Position numbers and translations under genes: made by a program
In this document: positions 1-5,595 of the stretch, piece after piece
Position numbering within the stretch: position 1 is the first letter of the stretch
How the letters are laid out: each line of letters starts with the position of its first letter
From: Thermoleophilaceae bacterium
GTDB lineage: Bacteria > Actinomycetota > Thermoleophilia > Solirubrobacterales > Thermoleophilaceae
Reading direction: 5' to 3'
DNA length: 7,248 nt
NCBI GenBank assembly: GCA_013696905.1
Contig: JACCXP010000396.1
Coordinates: 1-7,248 of the forward strand
Notes under the pieces: generated by a model
Told to the model about the DNA's origin: nothing
The model's input: only the letters and a program-made list of their open reading frames with translations
Database searches by the model: none

Positions 1-1266
1 GCGCCGGGCCGCCCCGCTCCCGCGTCGGTCGCCGCTGCCCGCACCGCGGCACCGAGGCCGTCGCCTCGACCCGAGGAGCGCCTGCGCGCGGTCTTCTCCG
101 CCGACATCCCCGAGGACATCCTCGAGCGCCCGCGCTACGGGCGCGAGGAGCCCCGCCTCGCCGTCGATCTCGATCCCGTCAGGAAGCCGGTGCTGCGCGT
201 GGTGGGCGTCGGCGGCGCCGGCGTCAATGCCGTCAACCGAATGATCGAGGCCGAGGTCGCGGGCGTCGAGTTCATCGCCGTCAACACCGACATCCAGTCG
301 CTGCAGCAGTCGGGCGCGCACGTGACCGTCGACATCGGCAGCCACGCGACGCGCGGGCTCGGCTCGGGCGCCGACCCGAGCGTCGGCCACGCGGCGGCGA
401 TGGAGGAGTACGACGGCATCAAGGCGCTGCTCAAGGGCTCAGACATGGTCTTCGTCGCCGCCGGGGCGGGCGGAGGCACCGGCACCGGCGCGGCGCCCGT
501 GATCGCGCGGATCGCGCGCGAGGTCGGAGCGCTGACCGTCGGCATCGTCACCAAGCCCTTCGGGTTCGAGGGCGCCCGACGTGCGGAGCAGGCTGACACC
601 GGCGTCGAGGAGCTCGCCCGCGAGGTCGACACGCTGATCGTCGTCCCGAACGCGCGCCTGCTGTCGGTGCTCGACCGCAAGACATCGATGGTCGAGGCGT
701 TCCGAGTCGCCGACGACGTCCTGCGCCAGGGCGTGCAGGGGATCTCCGACCTGATCACGCTGCCCGGCCTGATCAACCTCGACTTTGCCGACGTGCGCAC
801 GGTCATGTCCTCGGCCGGCCAAGCGCTGCTCGGGATCGGCATGGGCACCGGCGAGAACCGCGCGGTCGACGCGGCTCGGCGCGCCGTGGAGTCGCCGCTG
901 CTCGAGACCTCGGTCGAGGGGGCGCACTCGATCCTGCTGTCGATCACCGGTGGCGGCGACCTGTCGCTTTGGGAGGTCAACGAGGCCGCCAAGGCCGTCG
1001 CCGCGGCCGCGCACCCGGACGCGAACATCATCTTCGGGGCGATGGTCGACCCGAAGGTCGTCGACGAGACGTGGGTGACCGTCGTCGCGACCGGCTACGG
1101 GGACCCTCCGCTCGAGGGCGGCGGGCAGCCGCGGGCCTGGCGCGACGCGGCCCGCGAGGCCGACGGCGAGCCGCGGGTCAGCCGGCCGACGCGGGCCTCG
1201 AGGTCCTCGAACGAGCTAGACGACCTCGACATCCCCGAGTTCCTGCCGCGCACCCCGCGGCGCTGA
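1..1266 (+). CDS. ftsZ: Cell division protein FtsZ, 5' end outside the window
   Basis: FtsZ is the tubulin-like GTPase that polymerises into the cytoplasmic Z-ring and recruits the divisome. The GTPase core begins near base 190 with the beta-1/G1 region (RVVGVGGAGVNAVNRM). The tubulin signature GGGTGTG is at 469-489. The T7 synergy-loop motif NLDFAD, which supplies the catalytic aspartate to the neighbouring subunit, is at 775-792. A short linker of about 35 residues ends in the conserved C-terminal peptide DDLDIPEFLPR (1222-1254), the docking site for FtsA/SepF-type partners. The frame is open, with strong G/C third-position bias, from base 1. The only usual start codon before the core is GTG at 190, which would remove part of the first beta-strand region. 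The protein therefore probably starts upstream and has at least 63 extra N-terminal residues, rich in Ala/Pro/Arg. Identity is very secure; the true start is not visible. Confidence 0.96.
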   Translation, partial: APGRPAPASVAAARTAAPRPSPRPEERLRAVFSADIPEDILERPRYGREEPRLAVDLDPVRKPVLRVVGVGGAGVNAVNRMIEAEVAGVEFIAVNTDIQSLQQSGAHVTVDIGSHATRGLGSGADPSVGHAAAMEEYDGIKALLKGSDMVFVAAGAGGGTGTGAAPVIARIAREVGALTVGIVTKPFGFEGARRAEQADTGVEELAREVDTLIVVPNARLLSVLDRKTSMVEAFRVADDVLRQGVQGISDLITLPGLINLDFADVRTVMSSAGQALLGIGMGTGENRAVDAARRAVESPLLETSVEGAHSILLSITGGGDLSLWEVNEAAKAVAAAAHPDANIIFGAMVDPKVVDETWVTVVATGYGDPPLEGGGQPRAWRDAAREADGEPRVSRPTRASRSSNELDDLDIPEFLPRTPRR

Positions 1267-1277
1267 ACGCCCAGCAC

Positions 1278-1283
1278 TAGGCT
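1278..1283 (+). promoter_or_regulatory. Candidate -10 box (TAGGCT) for the GGT-family gene
   Basis: TAGGCT fits the TAnnnT pattern of actinobacterial -10 elements and lies 11 bases before the ATG at 1295. No clear Shine-Dalgarno sequence precedes that ATG. The spacing would put transcription start about 4 to 5 bases before, or at, the start codon, giving a nearly leaderless mRNA. No good -35 box is visible. The assignment rests on similar elements before other genes in this window. Confidence 0.4.
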
Positions 1284-1294
1284 CGCTCTCTCGA

Positions 1295-2818
1295 ATGGGG
1301 GGAGTGGTCGCAGCCGGTCATCCGTTGAGCGCCGAGGCGGGCGCGCGGGCCCTGCGCGAAGGCGGCAACGCGGTCGACGCGGCGGTCGCCGCGGTGCTGA
1401 TGTCCTTCGTGGCCGAGCCGACGCTGACGGGGCCCGGGTCGGGCGGCTTCATGTTGATCCACACGGCCGAGGGCGAGGACCACCTGCTGGACTTCTTCGT
1501 CGCCGCCCCCGGGCGTGGCCTCGAATCGGTCGAGCCCGCCGCGCTCGAGCCGATCGACGTCTGCTTCGCCCACGACGCGGTGCAGGTCTTCAACATCGGG
1601 CCTTCGTCGTGTGGCCTCTACGGCACGCCCGCGGGGCTCGCCGAGGCAAACGAGCGCTTCGGGTCGATGCCGCTGCGGGAGCTGACCGCCCCCGCGGCGC
1701 GGGCCGCGCGCGAGGGCGTCGTCGTCACCCCGATGCAGGAGTACCTGCTGCGCATCCTCGCGCCGATCCTGCACTCGACGCCCGAGGCTGCCGCCCTGTT
1801 CGAGCCCGACGGGCGCCCGCTGCGAGGCGGGGAGGCGATCGTGCTCGCCGAGCTCGGCGACCTGCTCGAGCGCCTGGGCGCAGAGGGACCGAGCTTTCTC
1901 TACACGGGGGACGCTGCCGCGGCCGTGAGCGCGTGGGTGCTCGAGCGCGGTGGCCTGATCACGGAGGCCGACCTAGCCGCGTACGAGGTCATAGAGCGCG
2001 AGCCCGCCCGCGCGCGCTACCTCGGGCGCGAGGTGCTCACCAACCCGCCGCCGTCCTCGGGCGGGATACTGATCGCCTATTCGCTCGACCTGCTGGAGCG
2101 GCTCGGGCGCCAGGGCGACCAGCGCGCGCTCGTCGAGGTGATGGACCGCACCAATCGCGCGCGCACCGAGGAGTTCATGAGCGGCCTGCACTCCGAGGGA
2201 TGGCTCGAGAGCTTTCTCGCCAAGGAGGCGCTCGAGTCGGCCGCGGCCCAGGTGCACTCGCGCCTCGGCTCGACGACGCACATCGCGGTGCTCGACGACG
2301 CGGGCGCATGCGCCTCGGTCACGTGCTCGAATGGAACCTCGTCGGGCACGATCGTCCCGGCGACCGGGCTGCACCTCAACAACATGCTCGGCGAGCAGGA
2401 CCTCAACCCCCACGGCTATCACCGCCACGTGCCGGGTCGCCGGATACCGAGCATGATGGCCCCGACGGTCGTGCTGCGCGAAGGCGCGCCCGAGCTGGTG
2501 CTCGGCTCGGCGGGCTCGAACCGGCTGCGCTCGGCGATCCTGCAGACGGTGCTCGGGGTGGTGGGCGAGGGGCTTGCGGCGCAGGAGGCGGTCGATCGCC
2601 CACGGCTTCACTACGAGGGAGGCGTCGTGGACGCCGAGCCGGGCGTCGACCCGGCGGCGCTCGAGGCGCTCGAACGCGACGGCTGGCGCGTACAACGCTG
2701 GCGCGAGCGCAACCTCTACTTCGGCGGCGTGCAGGCAGCCGCGCGCGACCCCCGGAGCGGCGAGCTCACGGGCGGCGGCGACCCGCGCCGAGGAGGGGCG
2801 GCGGTCGTCGTCGAGTAG
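1295..2818 (+). CDS. Gamma-glutamyltransferase-family Ntn-hydrolase, cytoplasmic, atypical pocket
   Basis: This 507-residue precursor belongs to the GGT family, whose members cut themselves into large and small subunits. The new N-terminal threonine is the nucleophile that hydrolyses or transfers an acyl (classically gamma-glutamyl) group. The family N-terminus VVAAGHPLSAEAG is followed by EGGNAVDAAVAA. The processing site is at GS-TTHIAV, so Thr327 (codon 2273-2275) should be the nucleophile. Downstream are SNGTSSG, LHLNNMLGEQDLNP and RIPSMMAPT, then the GSAGSNR loop. There is no signal peptide, unlike periplasmic GGTs, so it should act in the cytoplasm. The Arg that binds the glutamate carboxylate in E. 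coli GGT (Arg114, in REMAP) aligns with Phe68 here (DFFVAAP), so glutathione may not be the substrate. It lies 28 bp after ftsZ. GTG 1304, with a G-run before it, is an alternative start. The family is secure; the substrate is unknown. Confidence 0.88.
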   Translation: MGGVVAAGHPLSAEAGARALREGGNAVDAAVAAVLMSFVAEPTLTGPGSGGFMLIHTAEGEDHLLDFFVAAPGRGLESVEPAALEPIDVCFAHDAVQVFNIGPSSCGLYGTPAGLAEANERFGSMPLRELTAPAARAAREGVVVTPMQEYLLRILAPILHSTPEAAALFEPDGRPLRGGEAIVLAELGDLLERLGAEGPSFLYTGDAAAAVSAWVLERGGLITEADLAAYEVIEREPARARYLGREVLTNPPPSSGGILIAYSLDLLERLGRQGDQRALVEVMDRTNRARTEEFMSGLHSEGWLESFLAKEALESAAAQVHSRLGSTTHIAVLDDAGACASVTCSNGTSSGTIVPATGLHLNNMLGEQDLNPHGYHRHVPGRRIPSMMAPTVVLREGAPELVLGSAGSNRLRSAILQTVLGVVGEGLAAQEAVDRPRLHYEGGVVDAEPGVDPAALEALERDGWRVQRWRERNLYFGGVQAAARDPRSGELTGGGDPRRGGAAVVVE

Positions 2819-2844
2819 CGCGCGCGGCTTACCGCTCGACGTCG

Positions 2845-2865
2845 CCGCCGGCGCTCAGCCGGCGG
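2845..2865. terminator. Perfect 8-bp GC hairpin between convergent genes
   Basis: CCGCCGGC (2845-2852) and GCCGGCGG (2858-2865) form a perfect 8-bp stem around a 5-base loop. It lies in the short gap between the convergent GGT-family and TusA-like genes, where a two-way terminator would be expected. The TusA-like gene's stop codon (complement of 2855-2857) falls in the loop. No T-tract follows on either strand, so it is not a classic intrinsic terminator. In a sequence this GC-rich some chance hairpins are expected. Confidence 0.45.
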
Positions 2866-3085
2866 ATCCCTTAGCAAGCGCATACTCGGCCCAGCCCTCG
2901 CGCGCCGCTCGAGAGAACGAATGGCCCGCCTCGCCCGCCCAGGCGGCGAGGTCGATCGCGGCTTCGGGGTCCGTGGCCATCACGAGCAGCGTGTCGCCGG
3001 GGCGGAGCTCCGCCATGCGTCGCTTGGCCATCGTGAGCGGCAATGGGCAGAGCAGCCCCCGGGCGTCGACGGTCGTCATCGTCAC
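2855..3085 (-). CDS. TusA-like sulfur carrier protein
   Basis: This small protein (76 residues from GTG 3085, 74 from ATG 3079) has the TusA/SirA/YedF fold signature. It opens with VDARGLLCPLP, containing the invariant CPxP cysteine that carries the persulfide. TLLVMATDPEAAIDLAAWA follows, matching the family's second strand and helix, and a short tail ends in KGSAG. TusA proteins are cytosolic and pass sulfane sulfur from cysteine desulfurases or rhodaneses to acceptors for tRNA thiolation, cofactor synthesis or sulfur metabolism. The length is normal. The two start candidates are in the same frame, six bases apart. GTG 3085 lies exactly 7 bases after a CACAAT box; ATG 3079 is the conventional choice. 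The gene is divergent from a DsrE-like gene, a frequent partner family in sulfur relay. The actual acceptor cannot be told from this window. Confidence 0.85.
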   Translation of the reverse strand: MTMTTVDARGLLCPLPLTMAKRRMAELRPGDTLLVMATDPEAAIDLAAWAGEAGHSFSRAAREGWAEYALAKGSAG

Positions 3086-3098
3086 AATTGCGATTGTG
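3083..3098. promoter_or_regulatory. Palindromic divergent promoter/start region, CACAAT-N4-ATTGTG
   Basis: The inverted repeat CACAAT-TGCG-ATTGTG lies between the TusA-like (-) and DsrE-like (+) genes. On each strand CACAAT sits exactly 7 bases before an in-frame GTG: GTG 3096 on +, GTG 3085 on -. CACAAT keeps the A at position 2 and T at position 6 of a TAnnnT -10 box. Each arm would therefore be the -10 box for one gene and contain the start codon of the other. Both mRNAs would be leaderless. Alternatively the palindrome is a repressor or activator operator. No -35 box is recognisable on either side. Confidence 0.45.
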
Positions 3099-3497
3099 CC
3101 CGAGTACTCGCTGGCCGCCATCCTCGCCTCGGCCGAGATCGAGCGCTTCTACTCGGGGTTGTCGGTGCTCGCGTCCTCGGCCGCCGACGGGCGGCGCTGC
3201 GCTGCGCTCGCGGCCTTCGGCGCGCTCGACCTGATGCTCGACGAGGACCTGATGCGCCGCGCTCAGGAGCCCGAGCGGACACCGTCGCTCTCGTGGGCGG
3301 GGCGTGAGGCGTTCGCGGTCTCGCTCGCTGAGCTGCGCGAAACGGTGCTCTCGCTCGAGGGGCTGAGCGTCTACGCCTGCTCGGCCTCGGTCGAGACGAT
3401 GCTGATGCCGGAGGGCGCCGTCGAGCGCCTCGCCGGGATCATGTCCACGCCGCGCTTCCTGCGCGAGACGTCAGGCGTGCCCCTGCTGCATGTCTAG
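3096..3497 (+). CDS. DsrE/DsrF-like (peroxiredoxin-family) small sulfur-relay protein
   Basis: This 133-residue protein resembles the DsrE/DsrF-like family. It has an early helix with FYSGLSVLASSAADGRRCAA, where DsrE proteins carry a segment handling their small-molecule or sulfur-binding loop. Next come FGALDLMLDEDLM, then EGLSVYACSASVETM with Cys95 at the position of the family's conserved cysteine. It ends in FLRETSGVPLLHV. DsrE proteins are cytoplasmic, often oligomeric, and exchange persulfide sulfur with TusA or bind thiols. The divergent TusA-like neighbour supports that role. GTG 3096 is the only sensible start: it gives a family-like length and follows a CACAAT box by 7 bases. Its TAG stop overlaps the TAG stop of the convergent LON-domain gene. 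Similarity is recognised from motifs only, and substrate and partner are inferred. Confidence 0.72.
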   Translation: MPEYSLAAILASAEIERFYSGLSVLASSAADGRRCAALAAFGALDLMLDEDLMRRAQEPERTPSLSWAGREAFAVSLAELRETVLSLEGLSVYACSASVETMLMPEGAVERLAGIMSTPRFLRETSGVPLLHV

Positions 3498-4114
3498 CGA
3501 CGAACCTTCCCGTTCGAGCGCGACAGCTCCTGCGCACGCTCGGCGTAGTCGAGGCGCTTCATGGTCGTGGTGAGGAGCTCGGTGAGCTTGCGCAGCCGCT
3601 CGTCCTCTGAGCGCAGCTCGAGCAACTCCTGCTTCGGTCCGGCCTCGAAGTCGATCGAGGCCGCCATTCCGTAGGCGTCGAGCTCGGCGAGGTCGCCCTC
3701 TTCGGGACGCGAGTCGGTCGCGCGCTCGACGAGGTCGGCGTAGCGCTCGCGCGCGGCCGCCTCGATGTCGGCCGGCGGCTCGGCCGGCTGCTCGTCGACG
3801 AGCTCGATGTCCCCGGCGGGGTAGGGGAGGTCCTCGATCCGGCGCAGCAGGCGAAACGGCTGCGCGCCCTGCACGAGGATGTTCATCCGCCCGTCCTCGA
3901 GGCGCTCGATCAGTCGCGCGATCTCGGCCGTGCAGCCGACCTCCTTGAGCCCGGCGTCCGAGAGCCAGACGATCCCGAACGCCGTCCCCTGGTCGAGGCA
4001 CTCGTCGATCATCGTCCGATAGCGGTCCTCGAAGATGTGCAGCGGCACCATCTCGGAAGGCAGCAGCACCAGTCCCAGCGGGAACAGCGGGAAGCGCTCG
4101 ATCAGGTCGCCCAC
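3494..4114 (-). CDS. Stand-alone LON N-terminal (substrate-binding) domain protein
   Basis: This 206-residue protein is built around the LON substrate-binding domain. It begins with FPLFPLGLVLLPSEMVPLHIFEDRYR (residues 8-33), the hallmark of the family; PLHIFE is the conserved turn. A glycine-containing strand FGIVWL, the segment EVGCTAEIARL and GRMNILVQGAQPFRLL follow in the usual order. After residue about 110 comes a charged, mostly helical region, then a basic C-terminus. There is no AAA+ ATPase or Ser-Lys protease domain, and the length is normal for the free-standing family, whose biochemical role is poorly defined; peptide or protein binding is inferred from Lon itself. GTG 4114 is chosen because the family motif starts shortly after it and TAGCCT lies 7 bases upstream. 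It is divergent from the photolyase gene and convergent with the DsrE-like gene, sharing a CTAG stop tetranucleotide. Confidence 0.87.
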   Translation of the reverse strand: MGDLIERFPLFPLGLVLLPSEMVPLHIFEDRYRTMIDECLDQGTAFGIVWLSDAGLKEVGCTAEIARLIERLEDGRMNILVQGAQPFRLLRRIEDLPYPAGDIELVDEQPAEPPADIEAAARERYADLVERATDSRPEEGDLAELDAYGMAASIDFEAGPKQELLELRSEDERLRKLTELLTTTMKRLDYAERAQELSRSNGKVRR

Positions 4115-4176
4115 GCAGGCAAGGCTACCCCGCCACGAGAGCTGATCCCGCCTGCTCCGAGCCTCGTAGTGCGGGA
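4115..4176. other. Divergent intergenic region between LON-domain and photolyase genes
   Basis: This 62-bp gap is the longest between genes in the window and should hold both promoters. The - side has a clear TAGCCT box. On the + side the only T/A-rich candidate is TAGTGC (4167-4172), four bases before the photolyase ATG; it lacks the final T of TAnnnT and is close to the start. GCAGGC (4115-4120) and GCCTGC (4150-4155) are inverted but widely spaced. No Shine-Dalgarno sequence at normal spacing precedes either start. Confidence 0.5.
4122..4127 (-). promoter_or_regulatory. Candidate -10 box (TAGCCT) for a leaderless LON-domain mRNA
   Basis: On the minus strand TAGCCT matches TAnnnT and is followed by exactly 7 bases and then the GTG start at 4114. 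That spacing puts the transcription start on or next to the first base of the start codon, as in leaderless actinobacterial genes. The seven bases between (TGCCTGC) contain no ribosome binding site. No -35 element is obvious. Confidence 0.5.
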
Positions 4177-5595
4177 ATGGCCACGGCGATCGTCTGGTTT
4201 CGGCGCGACCTGCGCGTGCGCGACCACCCGGCGCTGCGCGCCGCGCTCGAGCTCCACGAGCAGGTCGTGCCGGTCTTCTTCCTGGACGAGCGGCTGCTGC
4301 ACGGGCGCTTCGCCTCCGGCAACCGCACGCAGTTCATGCTCGATAGCCTGCGCGACCTCGACGACTCGCTGCGCGAGCGCGGCGGCCGGCTTGTCGTGCG
4401 CCGCGCGCGACCTGAGCGCGGGCTGGTCGAGCTCGCCCGGGAGACGGGCGCCGGCGCCGTCTATCTCTCGCGCGATGTGACCCCGTACGCGCGCGCCCGA
4501 GGAGGCGGCGTCGCGCAGGCGCTCGAGGGCGCCGGGCTCGAGCTGCACGCCCTTCCCGGGCTGAGCGTTGTCGACGACGTGACCGCGTTGCGCACGAAGT
4601 CGGGCGATCGCCCCTACACGGTCTTCTCGCCCTTCCACCGCGCCTGGGCGGGGCTCGAGCGGCGCGAGGTGCTTCAGGCGCCGCGCAAGGTCGAGCTCCC
4701 CGAGGGCATCGATCCCGGCGCGGTTCCATCGCTCGCCGAGCTCGGCCTCGAGCGGGATGCCGCGGAGCAGGCGCCGGGGGGCGAGTCGGCCGCAAAGGCG
4801 ACGCTCGAGCGCTTCCTCGACAGCCGGGTCGATCGCTACGCCGACGACCACGACGCGCTCGGAGCGGACCGCACCTCGCGTCTCTCACCGCACATCCACT
4901 TCGGCACCATCTCGCCGCGCTCCATCGAGCAGCGCCTGTCGGGCGGCAAGGGCGCCGAGGCCTTCAGGCGCCAGCTCTGCTGGCGGGACTTCTACCACCA
5001 CGTCATCTACCACCATCCGCATAACGCGCGCGAGGAGTTCCAGCAGCGCTTTCGCGGCACGTCCTACTACCGCGACGACGGCACAGACGACGACGCGTTC
5101 GCGGCATGGTGCGAGGGTCGCACCGGCTACCCGTTGGTCGACGCCGGCATGCGTCAGCTGTGGCGCGAGGGCTGGATGCACAACCGAGCGCGGCTCGTGG
5201 TCGGCTCCTTCCTGACCAAGGACCTGGGGATCGACTGGCGCCGCGGCGAGCGGTGGTTCATGCGCCTCCTGATCGACGGCGACGAGGCCAACAACAACGG
5301 CAACTGGCAGTGGATCGCGAGCGTCGGCACCGACCCGCAGCCCTACTTCCGCCGCATCTACAACCCCAAGCTGCAGATGGAGCGCCACGACCCGCGCGGC
5401 GCGTACGTGCGCCGCCACGTGCCGGAGCTGGGCGACGTGCCCGACGAGTACCTGCGCGAGCCCTGGACGATGCCGGAGGAGGTCCAGCGCGAGGTCGGCT
5501 GCCACATCGGGGACGACTACCCTGCGCCGATCGTCGACCATGCCGAGGCGCGCAGGGAGGCGCTCGATCGCTACCGCACGGCGCTCGGCGGCTGA
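4177..5595 (+). CDS. phr: Class I deoxyribodipyrimidine photolyase
   Basis: This 472-residue flavoprotein should split UV-induced cyclobutane pyrimidine dimers in DNA using blue light and reduced FAD. The N-terminal alpha/beta antenna domain starts at MATAIVWFRRDLRVRDHPAL (residues 1-20). The helical FAD domain carries TSRLSPHIHFGTISPR, CWRDFY (Trp269, equivalent to the lesion-contacting Trp277 of E. coli), GRTGYPLVDAGMRQL, GWMHNRARL, IDWRRGER and DEANNNGNWQW. Trp377 and Trp354 match the inner and middle members of the electron-transfer triad; the outer position appears to be Tyr298. Length is normal for class I. The start is set by the family N-terminus. Its 3' end overlaps the convergent methyltransferase gene by 25 bases. 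The antenna cofactor (folate or deazaflavin) cannot be decided by eye. CPD specificity is most likely, but a change at Gln266 leaves a little doubt. Confidence 0.95.
   Translation: MATAIVWFRRDLRVRDHPALRAALELHEQVVPVFFLDERLLHGRFASGNRTQFMLDSLRDLDDSLRERGGRLVVRRARPERGLVELARETGAGAVYLSRDVTPYARARGGGVAQALEGAGLELHALPGLSVVDDVTALRTKSGDRPYTVFSPFHRAWAGLERREVLQAPRKVELPEGIDPGAVPSLAELGLERDAAEQAPGGESAAKATLERFLDSRVDRYADDHDALGADRTSRLSPHIHFGTISPRSIEQRLSGGKGAEAFRRQLCWRDFYHHVIYHHPHNAREEFQQRFRGTSYYRDDGTDDDAFAAWCEGRTGYPLVDAGMRQLWREGWMHNRARLVVGSFLTKDLGIDWRRGERWFMRLLIDGDEANNNGNWQWIASVGTDPQPYFRRIYNPKLQMERHDPRGAYVRRHVPELGDVPDEYLREPWTMPEEVQREVGCHIGDDYPAPIVDHAEARREALDRYRTALGG

Noticed and set aside
190..192. GTG 190 as the ftsZ start, with AGGAAG just upstream as a ribosome binding site
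   Set aside because: The spacing is only three bases, the start would clip the first beta strand, and the frame upstream shows the same strong codon bias to the window edge.
135..1031. Long antisense open frame across ftsZ
   Set aside because: It is the shadow of a GC-rich gene; its Ser/Arg/Thr/Pro-rich translation matches no family, whereas the + frame is plainly FtsZ.
1609..2874. A 421-codon + frame overlapping the GGT-family gene
   Set aside because: The translation is Arg/Ala/Gly-rich nonsense typical of a shifted frame in GC-rich DNA.
2574..3095. Extension of the DsrE-like gene upstream into the GGT-family and TusA-like genes
   Set aside because: The frame happens to be open, but the extra 174 residues are low-complexity, overlap two real genes and have no family match; GTG 3096 gives a normal length.
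4115..4155. GCAGGC/GCCTGC inverted repeat in the LON-photolyase gap as an operator
   Set aside because: Six-base GC-rich arms 29 bases apart are easily expected by chance in this composition.
4102..4851. Open frame on the minus strand opposite the photolyase, and another at 4885-5790
   Set aside because: Both are antisense to well-matched photolyase domains and their translations show no recognisable motif.
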